This document shows, in pieces, positions 8,528-15,709 of a DNA stretch of 44,167 nt. The notes below the pieces were generated by a model. It was not told the DNA's origin, did no database searches, and saw only the letters and a program-made list of their open reading frames with translations. The stretch is from Pseudobutyrivibrio ruminis (GTDB lineage: Bacteria; Bacillota; Clostridia; Lachnospirales; Lachnospiraceae), in contig NZ_SVET01000021.1 in assembly GCF_015057245.1 (NCBI RefSeq), forward strand, positions 1 through 44,167. Reading direction: 5' to 3'. Position 1 is the first letter of the stretch; each line of letters opens with the position of its first letter. Position numbers and translations under genes: made by a program.

Positions 8528-9868
8528 ATGGCTTTTGATTCACTTTCAGAAAAGCTTCAAGGCGTATTTAAGAATCTAAGAAGCAAGGGCAGACTTACAG
8601 AAGCTGATGTAAAGGCTGCTTTAAAGGAAGTTAAGATGGCACTTCTTGAGGCCGATGTTAACTTCAAGGTTGTAAAGCAATTTACAAACACTGTCACAGA
8701 GCGAGCAATTGGTTCAGATGTTATGAACGGCTTGAATCCTGGGCAGATGGTTATAAAGATTGTTAACGAAGAGCTTGTTAATTTGATGGGTTCAGAGGTT
8801 ACAGATATCACTTTTGGCACAGGCGGCGCCATCACCACTATCATGATGGTTGGTCTTCAGGGTGCCGGTAAAACAACTACCACAGCAAAGCTTGCTGGCA
8901 AGGTAAAACAAAAAGGCAAAAAGCCTTTATTGGTAGCTTGTGATATTTATCGTCCTGCGGCTATTGAGCAGTTACAGATCAATGGTAAAAAGCAGGATGT
9001 TGAGGTTTTCTCTTTAGGAGATAAAGAAAAGCCTGTAAAGATTGCCAAAGAGGCAATGGCTTACGCTAAAAAGAACGGCTTCGATGTTGTTATCTTCGAT
9101 ACAGCCGGTCGTCTTCACATAGACGAGGATATGATGAATGAGCTCGCGGCAATCAAGAGCAATATCGATATCCTCAATACCATTTTGGTAGTTGATGCCA
9201 TGACAGGTCAGGATGCAGTTAATGTTTCAGCTACATTCGATGAAAAGATTGGCATTGATGGAGTTATCATCACAAAGCTTGATGGTGATACTCGAGGCGG
9301 TGCAGCCCTTTCTATTAAGGCTGTCACAGGAAAGCCTATTCTTTACGCTGGTATGGGCGAAAAGCTTTCAGATTTGGAGCAGTTCCATCCAGACAGAATG
9401 GCAAGCCGAATCCTCGGTATGGGTGATGTACTTTCACTCATCGAAAAGGCGGAGGCAGAAATCGATAAAGATGCAGCAATGCAGCTTTCAAAGAAAGTAA
9501 AGAAAGCATCATTCGATTTCAACGATTATCTCACTTCTATGGAGCAGATGAAAAAGCTTGGTGGCCTTTCGTCCATCCTTGGAATGATGCCTGGTATCAA
9601 TTCTAGCCAGTTGGCTCAGATTGAAGGGGCTGTGGATGATAAAAAGCTTGCACACATCGAAGCAATCATCCTTTCCATGACTCCTGCAGAGCGTGAGAAT
9701 CCAAAATTACTAAATCCTAGCAGAAAGCACAGAATAGCTGCTGGAGCTGGTTTAGATATAGCAGAGGTTAATCGCTTCGTTAAACAATTCGAACAATCAA
9801 AGAAGATGATGAAGCAGATGCCAAATATGATGGGCAAGGGTCGCCGCGGAATGCGCTTCCCATTTTAG
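8528..9868 (+). CDS. ffh: Signal recognition particle protein Ffh
   Basis: SRP54 homologue that binds signal peptides and 4.5S/6S RNA and delivers ribosomes to FtsY. The 446 residues show an N domain, G1 GLQGAGKTTTT (109-119), DTAGR, TKLDGDTRGG, and a C-terminal methionine-rich M domain. That domain ends with clustered Met (KKMMKQMPNMMGKG) and a basic tail. It has full family length. No SRP RNA gene is visible in the window. Confidence 0.97.
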   Translation: MAFDSLSEKLQGVFKNLRSKGRLTEADVKAALKEVKMALLEADVNFKVVKQFTNTVTERAIGSDVMNGLNPGQMVIKIVNEELVNLMGSEVTDITFGTGGAITTIMMVGLQGAGKTTTTAKLAGKVKQKGKKPLLVACDIYRPAAIEQLQINGKKQDVEVFSLGDKEKPVKIAKEAMAYAKKNGFDVVIFDTAGRLHIDEDMMNELAAIKSNIDILNTILVVDAMTGQDAVNVSATFDEKIGIDGVIITKLDGDTRGGAALSIKAVTGKPILYAGMGEKLSDLEQFHPDRMASRILGMGDVLSLIEKAEAEIDKDAAMQLSKKVKKASFDFNDYLTSMEQMKKLGGLSSILGMMPGINSSQLAQIEGAVDDKKLAHIEAIILSMTPAERENPKLLNPSRKHRIAAGAGLDIAEVNRFVKQFEQSKKMMKQMPNMMGKGRRGMRFPF

Positions 9869-9907
9869 CCAAGACCATTTAGTTTTATTATTTAGGAGGA
9901 ATTAAAA

Positions 9908-10150
9908 ATGGCAGTAAAGATTAGATTAAAGAGAATGGGTCAGAAGAAGAGACCAATCTACAGAATCGTAGTAGCAGATGCAAGAGCACCTCGTGACGGT
10001 AGAAACATCGATGAGATCGGTACATACGATCCTAACCAGGAGCCAGCAGCAGTTACAGTTGATGCTGAGGCAGCTAAGAAGTGGATCTCAAACGGCGCAA
10101 AGCCAACAGAGACAGTTGCTAGACTTTTCAAGCAGGCAGGCGTTCAGTAA
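9908..10150 (+). CDS. rpsP: 30S ribosomal protein S16
   Basis: Small-subunit assembly protein of 80 residues with the conserved start MAVKIRLKRMGQKKRPIYRI and the DGRNIDEIGTYDP segment. A strong AGGAGGAAT precedes the ATG. It follows ffh by 39 nt and is followed by khpA after about 20 nt, the standard ffh-rpsP-KH order. Confidence 0.97.
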   Translation: MAVKIRLKRMGQKKRPIYRIVVADARAPRDGRNIDEIGTYDPNQEPAAVTVDAEAAKKWISNGAKPTETVARLFKQAGVQ

Positions 10151-10173
10151 ACACTCGAAAGGAATGAATAGTG

Positions 10174-10410
10174 ATGAAAGAATTAGTTGAAGTAATTGCT
10201 AAGTCACTTGTAGACAATCCTGAGGAGGTTGTAGTTTCAGAGAAGGAAGACGCTAAATCAATCGTTGTTGAACTTCGCGTTGCACCATCTGATATGGGTA
10301 AGGTTATTGGAAAGCAGGGCAGAATTGCCAAGGCTATCCGCGCTGTAGTAAAGGCTGCAGCCTCAAAGATTGACAAGAAAGTTATCGTTGATATTGTTGA
10401 CGTTGACTAA
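10174..10410 (+). CDS. khpA: KH-domain RNA-binding protein KhpA
   Basis: A 78-residue single KH-domain protein, homologue of YlqC/KhpA, which in other Firmicutes pairs with KhpB and binds many RNAs. The KH GxxG loop is GKQG in GKVIGKQGRIAKAIR. A GTG directly precedes the ATG (10171), and either could start translation. I prefer ATG 10174, with GAAAGGA about 10 nt upstream. In relatives rimM normally follows; here a terminator and a 7.8-kb insertion intervene. Confidence 0.93.
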   Translation: MKELVEVIAKSLVDNPEEVVVSEKEDAKSIVVELRVAPSDMGKVIGKQGRIAKAIRAVVKAAASKIDKKVIVDIVDVD

Positions 10411-10416
10411 TGTTGT

Positions 10417-10446
10417 AGGAACCTGAGTTTTCAGGTTCCTTTTTTG
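10417..10446 (+). terminator. Terminator after khpA
   Basis: A perfect 10-bp stem (AGGAACCTGA 10417-10426 with TCAGGTTCCT 10431-10440) with a GTTT loop, then a T-tract. It ends the ylxM-ffh-rpsP-khpA operon. Confidence 0.92.
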
Positions 10447-10504
10447 TTATAGAAATAGTGTGTAGAAAAGGTTCTAACATCGATACTGGCCAATATTTTA
10501 TATA

Positions 10505-10702
10505 TTTTACCACTGTGTATGTAAATGACTTATAGAAGGTGGTAAGATTTGGAAGGTTTTACCACTGTAATGCTTTGATGCTGAACACAATGGGGTAAAT
10601 TAGATGAAGTATTACCACTGTAGGAATATATAAGTATCATGGAGAGGTAAAGATTGGGAATCGTTACCACTGCAGGGAAGAAGATGATGATGCTAGTGGT
10701 AA
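10505..10702 (+). repeat. Array of four ~52-bp units with alternating TTACCAC / GTGGTAA sites
   Basis: This covers most of the 400-nt gap between khpA and the next gene. TTACCAC occurs at 10507, 10559, 10612 and 10664 (steps 52, 53, 52). The inverted form GTGGTAA or a one-base variant (GGGGTAA, GAGGTAA) occurs at 10539, 10592, 10644 and 10696. The offsets alternate 32-33 and 20 bp, while the sequence between sites is not conserved. A 52-bp period is about five helical turns, so all sites would face the same side of DNA. The array ends 45 bp upstream of a good -35 box, as expected for a multi-site operator/activator array. Alternatively each unit could form a weak RNA hairpin. Confidence 0.8.
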
Positions 10703-10746
10703 AACGAGTAGTACAATATTTTGGAGTTATTAAATAGTAAAAATTA

Positions 10747-10775
10747 TTGATATAATTTTATAAATAAGATACAAT
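10747..10775 (+). promoter_or_regulatory. Sigma-A-type promoter for the membrane/LemA-like gene pair
   Basis: TTGATA (10747-10752), exactly 17 bp, TACAAT (10770-10775). The start would be near 10782, 30 nt before the ATG at 10812. The 52-bp repeat array lies just upstream. Confidence 0.75.
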
Positions 10776-10811
10776 TATAAAATATTGAGTATATAAGGGA
10801 GGATTTTTGAA

Positions 10812-11378
10812 ATGTTTACACCAACTTATAAGGATGGTTGGAAAAAACCATTAATCATTGGAATAGTTTCATTTATTGTAGGTGCAGCTCTTTTGATGAC
10901 GGTAGAGCCACTAGTTAGTATAGGAGCTATTATTATAATTGTAGTACCATTGGTTTGTTTATTTAGAATTGGTTATTTCCTATTTCTAAACAATTATAAG
11001 AGAAATAGATACAAGTATGTTAACAAACTCGTCCAAAAGGCTGAAAATTTGGACATGGTAAAAAAAGCAATTGAAGATGGTACAGCCGAGGTATTCGACA
11101 ATGAATTAGTTGTTATTACAGATGAAGGTCTTTTGGCTGTAACAGATACATGCGATTTCTATTACTTTAAAGACATTGAAAAGATTTATGCTACTCATGA
11201 GTTTGAAGGTAGAAATGTTCCAAAGATGAACTTTATCAAGCTTGAGGAAAGGGACAAGAACTACTATATTGGAATTATTGAAAAGTGGGATTTAAGACCT
11301 ACACATGGCATTTGTGCAAAGGCGAGTCAGGAAAGACTAGAAAAATATAAGAACGCTCATATGGCTAACGCTGTATAA
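10812..11378 (+). CDS. Hypothetical two-TM membrane protein
   Basis: I do not recognise this 188-residue protein. Two hydrophobic segments lie at about 13-30 and 35-59. A basic stretch (NYKRNRYKYVNK) suggests that the C-terminal ~125 residues are cytoplasmic. That part is alternating hydrophobic/polar (ELVVITDEGLLAVTD, FYYFKDIEKIYATHE), compatible with a beta-rich PH-like fold; that is only an impression. AGGGAGG lies before the ATG. The LemA-like gene follows after 13 nt, so the two form an operon behind the repeat array. Codon use is more AT-rich than in the surrounding core genes. Confidence 0.8.
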   Translation: MFTPTYKDGWKKPLIIGIVSFIVGAALLMTVEPLVSIGAIIIIVVPLVCLFRIGYFLFLNNYKRNRYKYVNKLVQKAENLDMVKKAIEDGTAEVFDNELVVITDEGLLAVTDTCDFYYFKDIEKIYATHEFEGRNVPKMNFIKLEERDKNYYIGIIEKWDLRPTHGICAKASQERLEKYKNAHMANAV

Positions 11379-11391
11379 AAGGGAGACAACT

Positions 11392-12063
11392 ATGAAAGAA
11401 TTACTTAAAAAAGTTGGACTTATGGCAGTTCTTTGGATTGCTCTTTGGATAATTAGTTTGTTTATTTTTTGTGCAATACCAGCTGCTAATCAAGAAGTTA
11501 CTAATTATGACGACAACGGTGAGACTTATGTAGAAACTGAAATTAAGGAATCATGGTCAAGTGCTGGTTTGTTAATTGCATTTGGTTTGACTTTAGTTAG
11601 TATTATAGTTATTGACTATAATAAAGTGCAACGTTTAAAAGCCAACATTCCAGGATGTAAAAATGACGTAGTAGCATACGAAGAGAAGAGAACACATCAG
11701 CTTGATCAGGCAAATAGAGTTTTAGATAAGTATTTGATGCATGAGCAAAGTGTTCAGGAAGCATCGGCTCAGTCTCATGTTAATACGGGAGCAGAATTTA
11801 CAGCAGTAATAGAGGCTCATCCTGAATTAAAAGCAAATCAGGCTGTTGAAACTCTAATGAATCAAATTAATCAGGTGGAGAATGATTTAGTTAAGACAAA
11901 AAGCCTCTGCAATAGATATATTGCTGAATATAATGCATCTATTCACACATTCCCACTTGCACTATTTAGAAAACTTTTAAAGCTTGATGATATGGAAATG
12001 GCTATGTCTGATACAGTCATTAACACTGAGCAGGAAATAACAGATGAAGATTTAGGTATATAA
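11392..12063 (+). CDS. LemA-like membrane protein
   Basis: 223 residues. Two hydrophobic segments (about 8-30 and 57-75) flank an acidic extracytoplasmic loop. The following helical region carries the LemA-type pattern: PELKAN (144-149), a spaced Glu163, YN (180-181), and FP (187-188). Classical LemA has one N-terminal TM and this helical domain; the extra loop makes this a variant. LemA proteins have no settled function and are often linked to membrane stress genes. GGGAG precedes the ATG. It is the second gene of the unit starting at 10812 and is followed by a terminator. Confidence 0.72.
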   Translation: MKELLKKVGLMAVLWIALWIISLFIFCAIPAANQEVTNYDDNGETYVETEIKESWSSAGLLIAFGLTLVSIIVIDYNKVQRLKANIPGCKNDVVAYEEKRTHQLDQANRVLDKYLMHEQSVQEASAQSHVNTGAEFTAVIEAHPELKANQAVETLMNQINQVENDLVKTKSLCNRYIAEYNASIHTFPLALFRKLLKLDDMEMAMSDTVINTEQEITDEDLGI

Positions 12064-12161
12064 ATAATTATTATGTTTAACTGCTTATAGAATACGATGA
12101 ATAAATAAGCAATCATAGTTGATTCTGTGAATAAGGAACTTCTAGGATAGTTTCGATATAG

Positions 12162-12194
12162 AAGGATGTAGTCAGAATAGCTACATCCTTTTTT
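12162..12194 (+). terminator. Terminator after the LemA-like gene
   Basis: A 10-bp stem (AAGGATGTAG 12162-12171 with CTACATCCTT 12181-12190), a 9-nt loop and a following T-tract. Confidence 0.88.
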
Positions 12195-12198
12195 ATTT

Positions 12199-12210
12199 GT
12201 AGGTGCCTGA
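12199..12210 (+). repeat. Direct repeat, left copy (GTAGGTGCCTGA)
   Basis: GTAGGTGCCTGA here recurs as GTAGGTGCATGA at 13318-13329 (11 of 12 identical). The copies bracket the SUKH and unknown genes. GTGCCTGCC also appears inverted at about 12727-12736. Confidence 0.5.
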
Positions 12211-12286
12211 CAACATTACATAGTAAATGGACAAAAAATTATTGGCAAAATAGAGCATTAGATTTTAATTAAAGGAGAAATTGACT

Positions 12287-12724
12287 ATGTATGATGAGTT
12301 AATCAATGTAATATCGGATAATGAAGGAGATGTAGATTTTGCAGATTATGGGGATGGAATATCTAAAGAGTGGGTTGAAAAAGCAGAAAAAAGACTTAAT
12401 GTAGTTTTTCCAAAATCTTATATTTGGTGGCTTGAAAACTATTCTGGTGGTGAAGTTTTTGGCGTTGAAATCTATAGTGTTTATGAAATGGATTTTGATA
12501 CTGTTGTTGGTGGAGATGTTGTGTACATAAATGAATTGGTGAGAAAAAATGATGATTCTTATGTAAACAAGTTGATTATTGCTGAACCTAATGATGCTAT
12601 TTTTTATATGGATTTAACACAAAAACAAGAGGATGAATATCCGATTTACGAGCTTTATAGCAATGAAAGGTACGCTAGTTCATTTGATGAGTTTTTACTT
12701 AAATATATTAATAGCAATTTGTAA
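12287..12724 (+). CDS. SMI1/KNR4 (SUKH) family protein, putative orphan immunity protein
   Basis: A 145-residue acidic protein. It shows the SUKH-1 N-terminal pattern: a helix with W-V-E-x-A-E-x-R-L (29-37), then FPKSYIWWLENYSGGE (41-56) and an IYSVYEM segment. The family includes many immunity proteins that neutralise polymorphic or contact-dependent toxins. No toxin gene lies next to it, so the role is inferred from family only. I chose ATG 12287, preceded by AAAGGAG at 9 nt; an in-frame TTG at 12281 is too close to that site. It is strongly AT-rich relative to the core genes, consistent with horizontal acquisition. Confidence 0.82.
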   Translation: MYDELINVISDNEGDVDFADYGDGISKEWVEKAEKRLNVVFPKSYIWWLENYSGGEVFGVEIYSVYEMDFDTVVGGDVVYINELVRKNDDSYVNKLIIAEPNDAIFYMDLTQKQEDEYPIYELYSNERYASSFDEFLLKYINSNL

Positions 12725-12835
12725 AGGGGGCAGGCACACTGACTAGATTAGCATATAAACAATAACAGCAATATGGTCTGATAAATAAATAGCCTTGTTT
12801 CAAGAATACCTGGACGAATTTATTTATATTAGTTT

Positions 12836-13312
12836 ATGGGAAATATAATGATTATGAATACAATAATAAACGAAATAATACAATGTAAATGGTTGTCGAG
12901 ATTAGGAGTAAAAGATCATTTTCAGTTTGAAGTTGAGTATGTTTCTAAAACTGAAATGAAAAAGAAAATAAAATCTCAAGCATGGGAAAATGCTGTCCTT
13001 GAAAAAAGAGGGGATTTTACTGTCTTTTTGCATAAAAACTTTAATGAAGAGTATCAGAAGTGGAATAATTATACAGAAGAACTAAAGTCTGGATTGTTAA
13101 AAGAAATAATGGAACATGTCAATGACGCTTTAGAAGCGGGGGGATTTGAAGATTTTGTGAGAGTTGACATCCAATTTAATATATTGACTTTATTAATGCT
13201 ATATAAGTACGAAAATGTATTTTCTTCCACATTTTTTGACCAAATGATAGAAATATATTTATCAGGACATATTCCATGTGGTTGGAATGGTGAATGCTTT
13301 ATAATTTATTAA
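12836..13312 (+). CDS. Hypothetical protein, possibly a second immunity-type protein
   Basis: An unrecognised protein of up to 158 residues, predicted soluble and mixed alpha/beta. It has no signal peptide and ends with a tryptophan-containing GHIPCGWNGE block before the C-terminus. That kind of short C-terminal motif recurs in uncharacterised proteins near polymorphic-toxin loci as I remember them, but I cannot name a family. ATG 12836 has little Shine-Dalgarno support. ATG 12848, with GGGA 6 nt upstream, is an alternative giving 154 residues. It is very AT-rich and follows the SUKH gene by 111 nt. Both lie between the two GTAGGTGC repeats. Confidence 0.7.
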   Translation: MGNIMIMNTIINEIIQCKWLSRLGVKDHFQFEVEYVSKTEMKKKIKSQAWENAVLEKRGDFTVFLHKNFNEEYQKWNNYTEELKSGLLKEIMEHVNDALEAGGFEDFVRVDIQFNILTLLMLYKYENVFSSTFFDQMIEIYLSGHIPCGWNGECFIIY

Positions 13313-13317
13313 TTGAT

Positions 13318-13329
13318 GTAGGTGCATGA
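13318..13329 (+). repeat. Direct repeat, right copy (GTAGGTGCATGA)
   Basis: Partner of the copy at 12199-12210, 1.1 kb away. It starts 6 nt after the stop of the unknown gene. Confidence 0.5.
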
Positions 13330-13366
13330 ACCAATGTGGTCAGACTATCTATTAAGAGTTAAGCCT

Positions 13367-13417
13367 ACCTCCATTACATAAATATACTTTGCTATAATTG
13401 TTGTAATGGGGGAGGTA
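13367..13417 (+). other. Inverted repeat around the lipoprotein promoter
   Basis: The left arm ACCTCCATTACA (13367-13378) is complementary to TGTAAT plus GGAGGT (13402-13416), with three extra G residues in the right arm. The -10 box sits between the arms. It could be a protein-binding dyad or chance. Confidence 0.4.
13390..13398 (+). promoter_or_regulatory. Extended -10 promoter for the lipoprotein gene
   Basis: TGC then a perfect TATAAT (13393-13398) gives an extended -10 element. No good -35 is seen at 17 bp. It predicts a leader of about 130 nt before the ATG at 13535. That leader contains a 9-bp hairpin with a CAAT loop (13484-13492 with 13497-13505, one G-U pair) shortly before the Shine-Dalgarno. 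Confidence 0.55.
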
Positions 13418-13534
13418 TTAAAATTGTTTATTTTTTGTCAAGAAGATGCTTTACTAAAAAAATTGAATTTGTTAATATTTTATATGGTGTGGCAATCCAC
13501 ATCATTAAATATAATTTTTAAGGAGAGATGTAAT

Positions 13535-14164
13535 ATGAAAAAGAAATTAGCGTTAATGCTAGCAACAGTAACAGCGGTTGCAACAGTATTCACAGGATGC
13601 GGTGGAAAGGACATTTCTGGAAATTATGTTTCGGAAATTAAACTTGCTCAGTTTTCAAGTCAAGAGGATATGCAGGCATTAGCTGATGTAGGAATTAATG
13701 CCGGAGATATCACTATGGATGTGACATTAGAGTTATCAGATGATAACACATTCACAATGGCTTTTGATACTACAAGTTTCAAAGATCAGTTTTCTACACT
13801 TGTAGATGATAGCATGGATACAATTATTGATAAGTCTTTAGAGTCTGAAGGTTTTTCAAGATCAGATATTACTGATGAAGTTGCACAGTATTCTGGTTAT
13901 GAAAGTGCTGATGCTTTGTTTGCAGATATGGAGAACGAGATTAAAGGTTCTTTAGATGATATATATTCTGGAATTGATGAGGAACTACAGGAATATTCGG
14001 TTTCAGGCGATTATAAAGTTAAGAAAGATTCTGTTGTCTTTGTAGTTAATAGTGAAGACGAATTACTCTTAGATAAGGGCACTCTAAATGAAGATGGTTC
14101 TATCACAGTTAATTCAGAAAGCGATGGTACTGTAATTAGCCTTGAATTTGAGTTACAGCAGTAG
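13535..14164 (+). CDS. Putative lipoprotein
   Basis: 209 residues. It starts with a lipoprotein signal peptide: MKKK, a hydrophobic stretch, then a VFTGC lipobox with Cys22 as the lipidated residue. The mature part is acidic, begins GKDISGNYVSEI, and ends with beta-like alternation (SVSGDYKVKKDSVVFVV, TVISLEFEL). Such small lipoproteins often have a lipocalin-like C-terminal barrel, but I recognise no family. I chose ATG 13535 because AAGGAGAG lies 7-8 nt upstream and the signal peptide starts there. An in-frame ATG at 13406 would add 43 residues without a ribosome binding site. It is extracytoplasmic and membrane-anchored by inference. Confidence 0.85.
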   Translation: MKKKLALMLATVTAVATVFTGCGGKDISGNYVSEIKLAQFSSQEDMQALADVGINAGDITMDVTLELSDDNTFTMAFDTTSFKDQFSTLVDDSMDTIIDKSLESEGFSRSDITDEVAQYSGYESADALFADMENEIKGSLDDIYSGIDEELQEYSVSGDYKVKKDSVVFVVNSEDELLLDKGTLNEDGSITVNSESDGTVISLEFELQQ

Positions 14165-14214
14165 TATGTCTTTAATATCGAAGGGAGAATAAAAGTATTT
14201 GCAAATTAAAAATT

Positions 14215-14244
14215 AAAGTGGAATCTCTATGATTCCACTTTTTC
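14215..14244 (+). terminator. Terminator after the lipoprotein gene
   Basis: A perfect 11-bp stem (AAAGTGGAATC 14215-14225 with GATTCCACTTT 14231-14241), a 5-nt loop and a trailing T-rich stretch. Confidence 0.9.
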
Positions 14245-14271
14245 TTTAAATGGAGAAGTCTAGGGGGAATA

Positions 14272-14817
14272 ATGAGTCAAAATAAAACTACAAGAGAGTT
14301 TAATCCTTTTATAATGCTGATAATCATTCCGTTTCAACTATTCTTTGATTATCTTGTTTTACATTTTACGTTTGAATTGGAAGTGAATGGTAATCCAGAT
14401 GCCCATGGGCATCCTACCGGTTTGATGACGGCAACCATGTTTAGTATTATGTCAGTGATAACGCTTGTTGTCATTGTTTTAACGCTGTTTAGCATTATAA
14501 TAATTTACATGGTAAGAAATAAGAGGATGAAAGCGATGGTGAATCAGTTGGTTAGATATAGAATGGTATTTACCGGTAGAGTGCAGGGAGTTGGTTTTAG
14601 ATATACAGCTAATAATGCTGCCAACCAGTATCACCTTACTGGGTACGTGAAAAATGAATATGATGGCTCGGTCACTGTAGAGGTTCAGGGAGCCGAGGAA
14701 GCTATATACTTGTTTATTAAGTCGTTGGCTAGTGACAGGTACATAGGCATTGACGATGTGCAAAAGCAGCAGATTCCTATTGAAGCTGATGAAAGAGGCT
14801 TCATTGTACAGTATTAA
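14272..14817 (+). CDS. Membrane-anchored acylphosphatase-domain protein
   Basis: 181 residues. The N-terminal half has two hydrophobic segments (about 12-33 and 55-80). A basic VRNKRMK follows, placing the C-terminal half in the cytoplasm. Residues 95-181 form an acylphosphatase domain with the signature GRVQGVGFRY (102-111), catalytic Arg110 and Asn128 in GYVKNEYDG, so it looks active. Acylphosphatases hydrolyse carboxyl-phosphate bonds. Most are free ~90-residue enzymes, so the membrane anchor is unusual. AGGGGGAA precedes the ATG. It is a single gene between two terminators. A role in turning over membrane acyl-phosphates (PlsX product) is conceivable but speculative. Confidence 0.85.
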   Translation: MSQNKTTREFNPFIMLIIIPFQLFFDYLVLHFTFELEVNGNPDAHGHPTGLMTATMFSIMSVITLVVIVLTLFSIIIIYMVRNKRMKAMVNQLVRYRMVFTGRVQGVGFRYTANNAANQYHLTGYVKNEYDGSVTVEVQGAEEAIYLFIKSLASDRYIGIDDVQKQQIPIEADERGFIVQY

Positions 14818-14868
14818 ATCAGGATGATAAATTATATTAACTTGCTATCATAGATGGTTAATGAGAGG

Positions 14869-14898
14869 CATCTAGTCCATAAGGGCTAGGTGTTTTTT
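14869..14898 (+). terminator. Terminator after the acylphosphatase gene
   Basis: A 10-bp stem with two G-U pairs (14869-14878 with 14883-14892), a 4-nt ATAA loop and a run of six T residues. Confidence 0.85.
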
Positions 14899-14924
14899 AT
14901 ATTTATGATAGAATTCACAAATTG

Positions 14925-14944
14925 TAGTTAGAAATAACTAACTA
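14925..14944 (+). promoter_or_regulatory. Operator-like perfect dyad upstream of the ABC exporter
   Basis: TAGTTAG (14925-14931), 6-nt spacer, CTAACTA (14938-14944). This TTAG/CTAA dyad resembles binding sites of MarR-type repressors that often control such exporters. It covers the -35 region of the extended -10 promoter at 14949. No regulator gene is adjacent. Confidence 0.6.
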
Positions 14945-14948
14945 AATG

Positions 14949-14957
14949 TGCTATTAT
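14949..14957 (+). promoter_or_regulatory. Extended -10 promoter for the ABC exporter
   Basis: TGC-TATTAT (14949-14957), with no convincing -35. It lies immediately downstream of the dyad and about 44 nt before the GTG start at 15001. Confidence 0.55.
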
Positions 14958-15000
14958 TTAATTGCGATTGAAAAGGCTAGATAGGACAAGGAGGAGACAG

Positions 15001-15708
15001 GTGAATAAAGTATCATTAAGAAATGTATCAAAGGTTTATAACGTGGGAGAAAAAGAGTTTCGAGCTTTGGACCATGTTGATTTAGACATTGAGGAAGGAA
15101 AATTTGTAGTAATACTTGGTCCGTCAGGAGCAGGAAAATCTACATTACTTAATCTCATTGGAGGAATGGACACTCCTTCTGAAGGAGAAGTAATTGTAAA
15201 TGGAGAAAATATTACCGGATATTCAGAGAATAAGCTCAGCGATTTTAGAGCTAAATCGGTAGGCTTTATTTTCCAGTTTTACAATATTCTTCCTTCACTT
15301 ACTGTAAAAGAAAATGTGGAGTTGATTAATGAAATTGTAAAAGATCATCTCGATGCGGCTGAAGCACTTCAGGATGTGGGATTATCAGAACACATGAATA
15401 AATTTCCAAATCAATTATCTGGTGGCGAACAGCAGCGTGTTTCTATCGCACGTGCTATTGCAAAGAATCCAGCACTTCTTTTATGCGATGAACCTACAGG
15501 CGCCCTTGATTCTCAAACAGGCGTAATGATTCTCAAGATTTTGAAAAAGCAAACTACAAAGGAAAGAGGTAATAATACTGTTATTATCGTTACCCATAAT
15601 GCACTTATTGCAGATATCGCCGACGTTGTTATACGTGTGAAAAACGGCAAAATAAAGAGTGTAGAAGAGAATGCAAATCCAGCAAACATAGATGAGGTTC
15701 AATGGTAA
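15001..15708 (+). CDS. ABC transporter ATP-binding protein (MacB/LolD-type)
   Basis: The ATPase subunit of an FtsX-type exporter, 235 residues. It has Walker A GPSGAGKST (about 39-47), signature LSGGEQQRVSIARA, Walker B LLLCDEPTGALD and a switch histidine in IIVTHNA. This class drives mechanotransmission in antibiotic-resistance, peptide-export or lipoprotein-handling systems. I chose the GTG at 15001, with AAGGAGGAG 6 nt upstream; the in-frame extension to 14962 lies in the promoter region. The permease overlaps or abuts its stop, so the two are co-translated. Confidence 0.92.
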   Translation: MNKVSLRNVSKVYNVGEKEFRALDHVDLDIEEGKFVVILGPSGAGKSTLLNLIGGMDTPSEGEVIVNGENITGYSENKLSDFRAKSVGFIFQFYNILPSLTVKENVELINEIVKDHLDAAEALQDVGLSEHMNKFPNQLSGGEQQRVSIARAIAKNPALLLCDEPTGALDSQTGVMILKILKKQTTKERGNNTVIIVTHNALIADIADVVIRVKNGKIKSVEENANPANIDEVQW

Positions 15709-15709
15709 A

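Noticed and set aside
10505..10702. The 52-bp repeats as a CRISPR array
   Set aside because: Only 7-9 bp per site are conserved, sites alternate in orientation, and there is no 25-37-bp direct repeat or cas gene.
12727..12827. A 10-bp AT-only inverted repeat (12781-12790 / 12818-12827) as a terminator
   Set aside because: The arms contain only A and T, the loop is 27 nt and no T-tract follows, so chance is likely.
13406..13534. Upstream start for the lipoprotein gene
   Set aside because: It lacks a ribosome binding site and would bury the signal peptide and lipobox internally.
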